Shown here in pieces: positions 51,418 through 64,000 of a stretch of 64,000 bases of DNA. How positions within the stretch are numbered: position 1 is the stretch's first letter; each line of letters begins with the position of its first letter. The notes under the pieces were generated by a model, which saw nothing but the letters and a program-made list of their open reading frames with translations, made no database searches and was not told the origin of the DNA. Source of the DNA: Fratercula arctica (lineage: Eukaryota; Chordata; Aves; Charadriiformes; Alcidae); contig CANTUZ010000008.1 of NCBI GenBank assembly GCA_947846985.1, positions 24,633,352-24,697,351 of the forward strand, in the 5' to 3' direction. The position numbers were made by a program, and so were the translations under genes.

Positions 51418-54400
51418 CATAGTCTTAGCCTTTGCTATTCACCTTGAAGCACCTAAACTGGAAAACATAGTTGTATACAGGAAGCATAGGTTTTAAAAGT
51501 ATTTCAATAACGACAAAACATATGTGGCAGTACAAATGTCAGAATCTCTGCTGGTATTCTGATCCCCAAAACACTAGTTCTGTGCAACAATACTGACTTT
51601 TTAATGCCATAAACTTTATGATTATTTTCATTGTTGGCCCTTTAAGTTAATTGGAAAAATAACCCATTTTATCATGGTTGCATTTTGAAAAAAACATATA
51701 ACTTTAACCATTCATATACAAAGATTAAAATTTAGTTTTTGTACTGAAATTGGGTGATTGCAGATTCAGGCTTGTGTTGTGTGCAAGCAAATCTCTCACT
51801 GAAGTAAGTCTCAGTTTATTTGGCAGGAAAAGATAGACAGGATTATGCCCACATTGCTTTTGGAAATGATTCTACAATCTTTGTACATGAAATAAATGAG
51901 AATTCCAATCTTTCTGTTTATATTGGTCTATTTTTTTCTCACTTTGCTCACAAAATATGACCATGCAGGCAAGCTGGATGATATATTGCTGCACTTAAGC
52001 TTTCAAAACCCTTTGCAATTTTTTTGCTTTAGTTTTAAAGAGTAGATTTTTCTCCCAGATATGTGTTAGCAGCTTTCCCAGAAGTAAAAATCACATGCTT
52101 GTAATGGAGGTAAAGTTTTTGCTACAGAGCATAAGCATACAGAAGAGTTTGTATGTGTTTTGGAAATTTTAGATGCCTGTGTACAAGTACAGTTTGTGAC
52201 ACCGATGCAATATGCTTCTTGAAAATTCTGTGGTTAACTGTGACAAATACTGTAAAGTCAATTTGAACTTATTCACTAACAAATATACTCATTAGTTTAA
52301 AAAGTATCCTTTCAACTTGGAATATCAGGTTTGTATTCCATGCAGTTTTCCAGATAAATCACAGTGTTTCCACATAGCATTTTTAAGAGAAATAAAATTA
52401 AAAGCATGAAGTGGGCACAATAAAAAATAAGGAAGTTATTCACCAAACTTCAAATTAGAAAATGAGACTATTTGCAAATAAAACACACAAAACTGACCTT
52501 TTTGACCTCAGGTGAACTCAAATGTAACCCCATTTTCTGCAACTTTGAGAGCTAAGAAAAATCTTTAAGGCAAATACCTTATAATAATAAAACCCTCTGT
52601 CCCAACCTTCTTTTTGAATGAGCTGCTGGCATGTACTAGTTCCTTATCTGCTGAATCCTGATTTTCTGAACAATATCTGAGGTTTCTCAAGCAGTTTAGA
52701 ATGCTGAAAATGAGAGAAGAATTTAACATTCTTGGCATTACACTGAACCAGAAGTGCCTCAGAATGGAATAATATATAGCTCTCACTTTACTGCCTGTTC
52801 CATAACTCTGAGTCTCTGACGGCTGTTAAAAAACAGCAGGGACCTGAAACTCATATGTGTTACTAGGTGGCACATTTAATGTATGTCCAGTCACATTCCG
52901 AACAAGTAACTATACTCAAGAAACAAGCTAGTAATTCTTCTGAGTAAAAGTGTCTGAATCTGTACTTACAGTCCACTTTGGACTGCAGAAGAGATATTCT
53001 TTGGAAAGATTGTCTTTACAGTCCATCACTTTTGTTGAGATATTGAACCTTTCTACAAAATCATACATCTTGCTCTTTGCTGGGAACTCAGTGCAATACC
53101 GAGGGGCAAGGTTCTGGTTTTTATGGCACAGTATTGCTGTGCTGTAAACAGAACTAATCGTCCAAATTTTTCAGTCTAACTATATTACGGCCACATTCCA
53201 ACACAACAATCAGATAAACTCAGCAAGGAAGAAGAAGCTGGGTCAGGTACAAGCCCAGTGCAAAAACAGAAGCTCCAGTTTGTTCAGAAGTTGAATTGCA
53301 GGCAAACCTTGAACTACGCTTTGATGTCAAGTGCTGCATTAACAGCAAAGGGACGCTGGGGGGGATATCCTCCCACCCTAATAGGAAACCTCCAGTACAC
53401 TGCTAGACAAACTGTCTGTGAGGGGGAATCAACCATCTGAAAACCAACCATTTGGCATCTTTTCCTTAAAAAACCCAAAAATATTTGTTCCCTGAAAGGT
53501 AACCAGGAGCCACTTTCTGTGCTACCTGACTGCACGTCCATTCCATTCATGCTGTTCATTATGCAATAACTTGGAGAACCGGAAAATACCCGGTGGGAGA
53601 TGACTATAGAGTTATTATAAAATCTCCATCCTGTGTGATAGTTTCCAGAGGTGCACTAAATCTCATGTCTGATTGCCAAGCCTCGAAGATAGTAGCTTTT
53701 TTAATAGCTTAAAGTAGATTGAAAGCTTCTATGGCTGACCTATAGCAAAAAACCAGCAAAACTGTATAATTTATTAGCAAACCAGGTCAAAGTAATTTTT
53801 CTTTTGTTAAAATATGCAGTCTAGTTCCCTAAGGCATGATTAAAAAAAAATTCTGTGATACCTTAATACTCATTAGGCAAGCTAAAGTAAAAGTAAGTTT
53901 AAACTTATTTGTATTACATTTAAGATCTGCAGCCTTTCATATAACCATTCCCACTTTATGGTTCTATGGTTTCTCATGCATATAGCACAAAGAATACCTT
54001 TGAAACAAGAAGTCCCAAAGCAACTTTGGACTTTCAGAACTCAGTTGCTTATAGACTGGTTTTCAGTGGTGCTCAACACATGACATTTTCACTGTAATTG
54101 GTATAAGCCGAGAACCAGGGAATCAAATCATTAAATCTCATTGTTGATAATCTAGGAAAATTTTTAACTGCTTCTAAGAAAAGAATTATCAGCTTCCTTT
54201 TCTCTGTGTTTCTTTAAAGGGACGTTAAGATGTTACTTACTGATAGCTCTGATACAAAGAAGTGAATAAGCATATTGACATCTATTCCAACAAATTAATA
54301 TACCTGATATCCTCAATGTATTAAGTCTTAAGATTTACTGGTTTATTTGTACTTTCTTAAAAAGTGATTTTTTTTTCCCCTGTGTGCTCAGATATGATGC

Positions 54401-57400
54401 TATGAAACAAAGCTATATCTGTGAATGTACTCACTAATTCAACATTCTATATATTAATTTTTCTTCGGCTAATTCACAGTGAGGATATACCATTCCTTTA
54501 CTGACAGATAATATTATTAAATGTTTAGCTCACATAATAGGTAATTGGAGCATTTCTGCTGCAAGTGTTAATTTAATCATGCTGGTGATTCATGCTGATC
54601 CACGTGAGAAAAACTGTAACTAAATTCACACTTCATGCCACAGGAATCAGTAGCTGAATCAGAAAAAAAAATTGCCATCAAACCCACACAGTTGTGGAAA
54701 GATGGAACACAGGTGTCTAAACAATTCATCATATTGTCTTTATCTGCATATTTATTTTGTATGCACTTCCACTTGGGATGCACAGTACGTTGTTGGACTG
54801 TATCATGTTATTTCCTTTTTCAAATTCTAACTAATAAAAAATTAGTATATTGCTTAAATTGAAAGTTGACCAGCATTTTAAATTGAAGATTTTGGGGGGG
54901 TCTGATTCATAATTCCACATATGACCATGTTTCATCCAACTTGTCATGCTTGGATCATGAATAGGATAGCAAAGACTTCAAGTGCTATTGACCCATGACA
55001 AATTCAGAGGAAAAATCCAGTATAACAGTATGCAAGTTCTTAACTGAGCTGGTTTTCATTATATTTCATAACAAATTAAGCTCAGATTCTCCTACTTCAG
55101 TTCCACATTTATCTCTTTAGGGTACTGGCAATGCAGCTTGCGTACAGCTCAGAAAGCTGTGTCTGAATAGTTTTCTAAATAGAAAATGGGAAGACTTATA
55201 AAGACACAAAACAAAAAAAATTTCTGCCTACACATAGTCTAATATTCTCTCCATGGCATGGATGAATTTGAATGTTGTGTACTAGGAATTGACAACCCAT
55301 TCCCTTCCATAAGTATATTGCCTTTTTTATACTCAACTGTAATAAACGCAACAAGCAAAAAAAAAAATACTGTAAGAACACTCTAGCCATTTTTCTCCAT
55401 AGTATGAAGGTAAATCTTTATCCGTTCAGCATATTTTTTTAAAACTAGATGCATAACAGGTTAGACGGATGCCATAGTCTCTCTGCAAGGGCTAATAGCT
55501 CCCAACAAGTGAAGCAGCAAAGTCCCTCCACATGATACACGTTTTCATGTTAGCTGAGCGGGCAACTGCATTTTCATGATTTGTTCAATTTTCGTATTAT
55601 ATTATTTAAGAAGAATATCAATACTATATTTATTAACATTTATAGATTTAATAATTTTTCCTAATTCTCATAGCTTGCAGAAAAACAATACTGGTATTTT
55701 AGCTTTTTCACTACTGTTTCCACTAAAAGTAATTTTGCCATGAGGACTGTGGCAAATACCTAGAAAACTCAGGAGCATATCTGATGCTGCTTTCCATAAG
55801 AGGCTGATGGAAATATACTTGGATTCCCTAAAATCCATAGAGTTACACTGACATATAGCAGCAAGAGACTGACACTTAGGTGGTGGGAAGCAGAATTAGG
55901 AAAAGATAAAACAAAAATTTTCCTAGAACTCTTCAATCAGTAATGCCATCTACAACTTCACTATCTGTAAGTCGGTATATATTTTGCTATAGATTATTTG
56001 GAAGTGTCCATTATACCCTCCGGCTGTTTAGACACTGAGAATACTAATCCTGTGTAAATGACTGAGAGAAAATATGGCTTAAGAGCAGTACTTTTCATAG
56101 AGATATTGTGAACACCTTGTGTTGCTGGTTAGATGCCCCTCTGTGCATAAATGTTACAAAACAAAAGATAAACTGTTTCTCACTTGATTCCCCTCTGTTG
56201 AGCAGAAATCAGTTCAGTGTTAATTTGGGTTTCTTTCAGAATAAAAGAAAAAAACAAACCATTTTTTAATTGTATGGTCATCTGCCCTGTGGGTGGCTTC
56301 TTCATCCTTTTCACACACATTCTGCAGTCACAGTTTGTGAACACTGCTAATCAACACAACCACCATCTGCCATTTCATTTTCATCAGGAGGTTGGTATAC
56401 TGGGATTGTATGATCTTCTTTATGTATTGATTTTTTTCTTGAAGTTAACATCCTCTATCAAACAATTAAGAACCTGACTTTTCAAATGTAAATAACTGCA
56501 GAGTCATTAAAGAAAAAGTAATACATGATAGTAATTTAAAGGGAACACGAATGGGTGTTCGAATATTTATGTACCTCTCTGAACTAGAAAGTCATGATAC
56601 AGCACTCACTGTCAGAAATTTTTAATTTATTTTGTGGATTTTTTTTAAGCTAAGCTTCACCAGATTAAAAACCAACAGTAAACAACAAAACAAACAGCCG
56701 GAACTACAATTTTTTGTAGCCACTTCAGCTTGACTATCCCTAACATGTATGTGAGATCACATCCATAACTTATAAATTACATTATAAAGTTACATTTAAA
56801 AAAAAAAAAAAGAGAAGTTGTGCAATTGTGGAGGAGGAAGAACAGAAAGAAAGACAGTGCTTAGGAGGACATGAATTACTTAACAACAAATTTTCATTTG
56901 CAAAACAGCAGGTGCTGAAGGGTAATAAAAATTTTGTACAAAGCTGAAATGAATACAAACGCTGTGAATATACTGGAAGTGTCTGGCGGTTCTGTTCTGC
57001 AATGAGTCTACTTGACAAACATTGCTCTGCAGCTAGCATAAACTATTCATTGGAATTAAATATTTACTTCTGCCATATCTGAGTTATAGGACTTTGTGAG
57101 CCCACTTTTTAGTAAATTGCCAGTTCTAAAGCAATACCACAACATCATTGATCTACTATGGCTAGGTGGTGGCCCCATCACAACCTGAGTTTTGCACTGT
57201 GCAGCAGAATGCTCGCTACAGAAGTTTTATGCTTTCAAGATTTATGTTATCTTTGAACCGTATTACCGCTGTGCATAATTAGAAATAAAATAAGACATCT
57301 TTAGAAGTACCGATTATAAGGATGGATGCACTTTAAGGACAACTGAAAATGTTTCACTGCAGTGGCACATGTTTAAGCCTCTTAGATAAATAAGCGACAG

Positions 57401-59494
57401 CTCAAAGCAAACATGGTTAAATGAATAGGTCTGGAATGAGACCTACTTCAGAACCTGAGGGAAGTATTAATGTGCTGGGAGCCATAGCACTCTCTACATG
57501 TTTAATACGATATATGTCAAAGTATGACAACATATATCTCAAAATACCATGAGTCAGAGAACTTGGACAGTATCAAAATCTATAAGCAGAGAACTGAGTA
57601 GGATGACAGCTAAAAAAGCATTCAGTTCTAACTAGAAAATTCTTAATTTCTGAGAAAAAGAGAATACATAAAAGTCTGTTTAAAACAAAAACTTTGTAAC
57701 GCCTAACTAAAGGAAAATCAGTGTTTGTAAGCTATGAGTGTATAAACACAGCAATATATTCAGGAAAAAGGCATTCCCTTGTTTTCCTCTATTCTGAAGA
57801 AAAGTAAAGCTTCCTATACAGAATGAGATTTAATCATAAAATAAGGGAAACAAATGGACAAATAATTGCTATTAAAACTTTTGCATACAGCAAATTCGGC
57901 GACGTTCAGTTTTAAAGGACTGTGACTGACTTGCTCTTTACTCGATATTACTAGTGTGTTAACTGTTCCCTTTGGAAGTGGAACTGCCTTTTTTGACAAA
58001 AAAGTAAATAGCTTTTGCATGTTTTGTAATACAGTTGCTCTAAAAATGTCCAGCAAACTGTTTCTCTTTTTGCTATTCTGAATTGACATGGGTATCCAAC
58101 AAAGTATACATATTACAGCAATTTATAATTACAGATAGTTCTACCCAAGCACAGCTGTCAGAACTGCCGTTTCCTCTGTGGAGATTAAGGAAAAATATAT
58201 GAGTTAGGCCTCAAAAAATTAAAATTATTTTAATAATGAAACAGCTACAGTGGTAATAATATAAAACTAAGTTATCTCCTACAGCTGCAAGACAAAAGAT
58301 CAAATCAGAAATGTACCTATATTAATTCCCTATTTCTTAGGCTAAAATAGTTTAAAAAAAATAGAAGTAATTGCCTGAAGGAGAATGTATGCATGGAAGA
58401 ATGCATTACTTAGGTCATGAATTTTTTTCTACAAATTTGTATGTTGATTATATTAGGTGTAAGAGTCAATCTCAGCTGGAAAATGCAGGTCAACTTTCTT
58501 GTTGAGTTTCATATTTCCATTTTTCTATCTAATCTACAATAAATATAGTCTTGCATAATCAGCCTTTAGTAATCCTCTTTTCATCCCCTATCTCAAATTC
58601 TTTAATTTTTTTTTTCCTTGGAGTATTTGTTATAGTCTTAGAAGTTTCTAAGTCAAAACAACAGATCAATAGTTTCCTAACTCAGTGTATTTGTTAAGCT
58701 ACCCATTATCTAATACTACATCCATTTTGACAGATTTATTAATACATCTTTTCAAAGAGCAGTTTCATTGCAATTTCAGCATTCTAGAATGGAAATTGTC
58801 TATCTCCCCTTCATCCTTATTATGACTGAATTAATTTCCGTTTTCTTCAGATATGGTTATTTCCATTTCCACTAGTTATCCTGTCTTCATCCTCGTGCTC
58901 TGTGTTATCACCCTTATTGAAAACTGAGATAATGTGTTCCTTCAGCTCAGGAGCAGTATCTTGAGCAGCTCTAAGCTCATCCTCAATTGTGAAAGCGTGA
59001 AGACACCATTTTATCTTATGACTAAAAGACCATTTTTATCAGTTTTGATTTCCCTCCTAAAACATAATTGTGTTTGTCTTTTGACAATTATTGCTTAAAT
59101 CTGATAGTCCTTCACCTTTAAGATATAACTTTCTGGGACATATATCTTTCTCTGTAGGCTGCTTGGTTTTTTCCTAATATCCTTTCTGGGATGCTAATTC
59201 TTCCATTTAGCATTGCAATATTTCCCTTCAAGGATCCCTTCCCCAATGTGCTACTATTAAACATGATTTCTATTAATTTTTTCACTTTGTAGCAAAACAC
59301 TATTTATATTAACATTGCTGAGAGAAACCCTTAGAAGCTATTTTCTCTGAACTGGAGTGATTAAAAAAAACCCAAACCAGACAAACCACTAGAGCAATCA
59401 GCATTGTAATATGTCTTCTTTCTTTGTTAAGCGCTTGTCTTTCCTTTAGACATAAAGCAGCAGAAATTAACTTTGCTAAGTAGGAAGTCGTTAA

Positions 59495-59535
59495 AATAAT
59501 AAATAAAATAATAATAATAATAATAATAAATAATA
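59495..59535. repeat. (AAT)n microsatellite
   Basis: AATAATAAATAAAATAATAA then continuous AAT/TAA triplets, with slightly interrupted edges. It is likely length-variable. Confidence 0.9.
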
Positions 59536-62500
59536 TTTATAAAAATAACGACAGGGTTTTGATTTAGGACTTTTTTCCTCCAAAGTAAAGCATTTTTATA
59601 ACTCTTGTTCTACACATTTAATCTGACTTCTGAGAAGAAAATAGCAACTTGCATGGACAAGAATTTACCAAGAAATAAGCACACATGGTTGTGTACCTTT
59701 TTTGCCCCACTGTGCTAGCTAAAATAGTATCTTCAGACTAAAAAACTCCTCTTTTTCCCTGCATCAGGATAAAGACAGTGTGTTGCACTAATCTAAGAAG
59801 AAAGAAAATTTTCCTAATCTTCCAGAGGAATCGTTATCTTTTATTACACTAAATAGAAAAAAATTATTTTACAAAACAAGAATCTTTGTGCAGGAGCTGT
59901 GTAGCTAAGGTCTCCTTTAAGGAAGACAAACAGTATTTCCTGACACTTAGAAGATAATAAAGATATTGAGGCAATGGATCTATTACATGTAAAATGAGAA
60001 AACTCTACTTTTTATAGTGATCTGTAGTGGAATAGTCCACTGACCAGATCAGGAGTATTATCAGTCAAAATCATTCTCCAAAACTGCATCTTTGTTATTT
60101 CATACTGAAGTAATGCTTCTCCCCTTCTGATGAGGGGCCAATAACTCTGAAGTACCATGCACCTGATCCTGCAGCCAACTGTTTTTCAGGCTGAAATCCT
60201 GTATTTTGCTCCCTCCAAATATCTTGCAGCTATTTCACTGTAACAGGGAGTTTTTCTTAAAATCAAACCAGCCTTAGCTTCTGCATAGACAGTAATTTTT
60301 CCATTTGAACTGATTGACTTTTTAGTGGGTTTGTTGCGTAATTAGATTCCTAAGACAAAATCAGTTACGATTCACAAGATATTTCAATGTGAGAAAATCT
60401 GGAAGTAAGAGAAGTTTTTGTGAGAATAATTTATATTTTACTGAATTTAGATTATACTGCAAGGACCTTTAGGTCCTAGGATCTCATTTCATAGCTGATC
60501 TTCAGTATTTATTCCAGTTTTGCCCGAGTAAAAAATACTGACTAGTATGGCAGGGGAAAAGGTTGGGGTTTTTCTTTTTATTGCTATTTTTAACATTAAG
60601 CTTGTGACTTAAATGCAATTCTGCAGCACTAAACAAAATATTGCCATAGGTTTTTAAAATAAATATCCAAGGAGATTACTTCAAGAAGCTTTTGCAAGCA
60701 AATAAATATCATACGAATAAATACAGGAGGGTTCTATGAATTTTTTTAAAGGACTGTCACGTTGCACAATGACCCCCTAGGAATTGTCAGTTCTCCTGCA
60801 ATGAAACCAAAGTACAACACTGCCTCCTCCCTACTCTCCCCTGCCACCCCCTCACTGTACTAATACAGAAACCTGGGTTTGAGAATCTACCTTTCTGAAA
60901 TACTTACCTTCAAGGTACATTGTTAGGGTTTTGTCTCCTATTTAGATTTTTGCCATAATAAAACTTCGTAACTTCAGATGCAAGCAGAGATGCCTTTATT
61001 GAGGAGTTAATATGATGGGAAATAAGATGTAAACAATTGAAGATGCATCTACCATAGCATTTGTTCCTTATACTTTGCAATCTTGTATTCTAAATGAACA
61101 TCTGAAAGTGAAACTACTTAAACTTGTTATTATTCTATTATCTTTCAAGAGACAAAGAGACCAACAAAAAGTGTGGAATTATACAGCATAGATTCTTAAA
61201 CTGTTGCAAATTTCAACTTTGAGAAATCAGAATGTCTCTAAGCTTTTTGGCCATTAGTAAGAATGAGGCATCAACTAGGCAAAATGCCTGCAACATTGGC
61301 AGGCCTCCTGCCTGCCTCCTCGCAGCTCGTAAATACCCTGCACCTGTTCAGCCCGCCTTTGCAACTGACTTGCTAATTTCAGCCACAACACATATAGAAA
61401 TTGTGTTAGCAAGAAAATTCCAGTGTGCTCTTTTCCTATTTATCAGAAACAAATGCACCGTTGTCTGCTCTTGAATGCAAGCTATAACTTCTGAAATCTT
61501 ACATATTTTAAAAGAAGTCTCATAAAACAGTGAGTCATCAAGTGAGCCTCAGATTAGATGAACACTGCAGAACTCTAATAATGCTTATATATGGAAATAT
61601 CATCCATGTGCAGTCTGTGATAAAAAAATTCTGGAATTTATTGTTCTTTTTGACCTTTCTACAATATCCTGAAGAATTATATTCTTCAGAGAAGCTTGCA
61701 ATTAAATTTATAGGATTTCTCAAAAATCTGTGGAAATACATTAAATTCCTATTCATTAATCCTTGAGAGATATCCCACAAGATTCCAAAATGCTGCATTT
61801 GATGCACATCAATGCTGACTTCTTGCAAGTCATTTCAAGTCATGCCACACTATCTCTGAACTGAAAATAATGGCCCAAACTGATAATAACTTTATAAAGA
61901 CATTCTGTTTGGTTACAGAAGATCAGTGTTTTTCTCCCTGTATTGTACATTACATTTTTTTGTTTCAGTACAGACTGGGCCAGGTACCTGATAGTTACTG
62001 CACTTGGCTCAGTCAGGTCCATCTCTGAGAATACTACAACAGGGAAAAGCATGTAGGGAGGACGTAGCAGCAAAGTTCAAGTTCCCTACAGCAGCACAGA
62101 CTGATTCCAGAAATTCTGAGAAGAGTGAGAAGCAGTGATATTCTTCCTAGGGACTCAGAGGGGATTCAAAGGTTTGCTGTAATTGGGGAAGCAATTAAAA
62201 AGTTGCTAAGCAGAGCACAAACCTGTAGGAAGAGAAATGCCCTGAAAAGCCACAGTGGGCAAGAGGGAGATTCCTTTCAAAACTTTTCTTTTCGTATAGT
62301 CTCATTAAGAATTTTCTGTATTTTGAGAATTCTTTTTTCCAGTAGCACTTTTATAAAATTTATTTTTAGGATGGCATGCTGAGAATCCCATGCCCCACTG
62401 TATAAAAGCATCCTTACTATGTATTGGCACACAAATACATATGTCTATATTTCTATATATTTTCTAATATTTATAATGTGTATATATATTTATAATTTTT

Positions 62501-64000
62501 GCATTTATTTGGAGAGGAGTGTGCTTTTCCAGGAGGTCTGCACAACTGAAACAAACTTTGAAAACAGAAGTCTTGTTTCAAAAGATGTTTGATTCTTAGG
62601 CCAGATATTCACAAAGTAGAGTCTTAGATATCTTAGCCACTATAGATGTTTTATATGGTATTTAGGTGGTAAAAAAATGAAATTTACTTGCACATTGTTT
62701 ACTTGCCCATCTGACAACATCCACAGATGAGGTATGCAGTGGAAAACACAAGAGCACCACAATAATGCAAAAGTCTTTCTAGTTTACTTCACGTAACGCA
62801 CATCAGCAGTTTAAGTTAAGCTCACTGACCTTAGGTACAGCAAAGTCACATCTACCTTCTGTAAACTAAATTTGTTTACCTCTGCTAGACATCCTGAGCC
62901 ATAACCTGAACCCAGAGAAGAAAAGCATGAGAAATAACCCCTCAATAAAAACATTCCAAATCCAGATTTTGAACGTTTGTTATATACCACCTTTTCACTT
63001 ACAAATTGCTTATTCCACTCCATTCTACCCCCCAGTGCTAAAGGCATATTGGGTGTACAAACCTCATTAAGTTGAAGATAAGAGCTTCCCTGCTATTAGA
63101 AGTTCTTGGTCACTTTAAAGCTGGTACTTGTTATAACAACTACACCCCAAAACATTATTTAGACCATCAAAGACACCATGATCACAGGAAGGGGTGATTT
63201 AATGAATCACTGTAGAATGAAGCTGGAGTAATACTCCTGTATTTTTACATCTCCTTCACTAGAGGCTCTGTCTGGGAACTGCAAGCTAGACGCAATTTTT
63301 CAGGAGGCCTTCGGGGGCATAGTGCACAGGAAATTAATCTCCAGCTGTTGTTGCTAACTAAGGATTTTTATCAGGCCCCACATACGAAACAATGTTCTTT
63401 TAATATGATGTTGATATAAAGTGTTAAACAAAACTACCTGACTATAACCTATTGGATAGACAACACCGTATCCTAGAACAACTAGAACTCCTATCCTTTT
63501 CTATTCACACTTCTTATTCTGCTCCAATAACCAGACACAAAGAATAAATGATGAAGGGCTGTCAGTCAAGGGCAGATTTACACTGAAGACTTGCTTCCAC
63601 CATAAAACTCATGAATAGAAAAAGAGTAGAATGACAAAGGTGTTAAATGAATATTATAATTAGCAGGGGTCAATTAGAGAGTTTTGGGCAATAAGTTTCA
63701 ACCATTTCTTCTCTCAAATAAAGACCTTCCTAGTGACAGCACATTCAATACCAAAATATCTAAATGCAAAAATCCTATAAAACAAAGTTTGCCCTACTTT
63801 TACAAGCTGTTATTTTTGGTTTTACAATACACTACAGCTCAGATGGCATAACACCTTTTCTTCACAATGTTATGGATTTTTTTTAAAAAGCTTTTTAACA
63901 CATTTTTTAACCTTTATTGGGTTTTTTGCGTGTGGAATGCATAGATTTTACCAAAACCTGTAAAAAAATACATTAAAGTCCACTGAATTAACTCAGAATT

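Larger units (their letters stand above)
45055..64000. other. AT-rich non-coding DNA, no gene recognised
   Basis: Nearly 19 kb without an LTR, a tandem array or a gene that I can support. Simple repeats are listed separately. A very AT-rich patch lies at 62440-62510 (TATATATATTTATAA-type). Open frames reach at most about 96 codons, with no recognisable domain. Partial exons of a large gene, or conserved regulatory elements, may be present but cannot be told from background without alignment. Confidence 0.5.

Noticed and set aside
53935..53980. TTCTATGG near a possible CR1 3' end
   Set aside because: A single 8-mer without a second copy and without upstream CR1 likeness.
1..64000. CRISPR arrays, bacterial operons, ribosomal RNA genes
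   Set aside because: There are no regularly spaced identical repeats, no dense coding and no rRNA-like sequence; composition and elements are those of vertebrate nuclear DNA.

Overview
The window looks like vertebrate nuclear DNA, most probably from a bird. It is AT-rich throughout except for one GC-richer block at about 29.4-32 kb. There is no run of long ORFs on either strand. The longest open frame is 168 codons and lies inside degenerate tandem repeats. The recognisable elements are LTRs of a family I know from bird genomes: sense strand starts TGTCCTGGTTTC, ends in a GGTTAAACCAC-A-ACA-type terminus, and carries a TATATAAA box. The bird assignment rests on family recognition from memory, not on a search. 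I support no protein-coding exon, so the feature list contains no CDS.

Layout. 1-14272: AT-rich, apparently single-copy DNA with homopolymers and one 31-bp tandem duplication. 14273-15010: a complete LTR on the + strand, then a tRNA-Lys-derived segment at the primer-binding position, a short leader-like segment and an inverted LTR terminus. 15011-27560: AT-rich DNA with a possible second kind of LTR (18888-19329), a 112-bp tandem duplication (20764-20984) and two CAA/A-rich tracts. 27565-28790: a diverged minisatellite with a 45-46 bp unit, split by an LTR. 29454-31990: an older GC-richer degenerate array with the core CCCTGTAAGCAGGG. 32676-33063: an internally deleted LTR. 36446-36988: a full-length solo LTR with a 5-bp target duplication. 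44587-45054: a truncated LTR. The rest, to 64000, is AT-rich DNA without recognisable genes.

History. The window reads as a gene desert or a large intron/intergenic segment shaped by LTR insertion and local tandem duplication. By eye the five LTR copies fall into three subgroups: 14273 with 36446; 32676 with 44587; and the short 27899 copy alone. All but one appear as solo or broken LTRs. The exception, at 14273, keeps some internal sequence and has the most unusual structure in the window. Nothing seen supports a protein-coding defence, metabolic or regulatory system.
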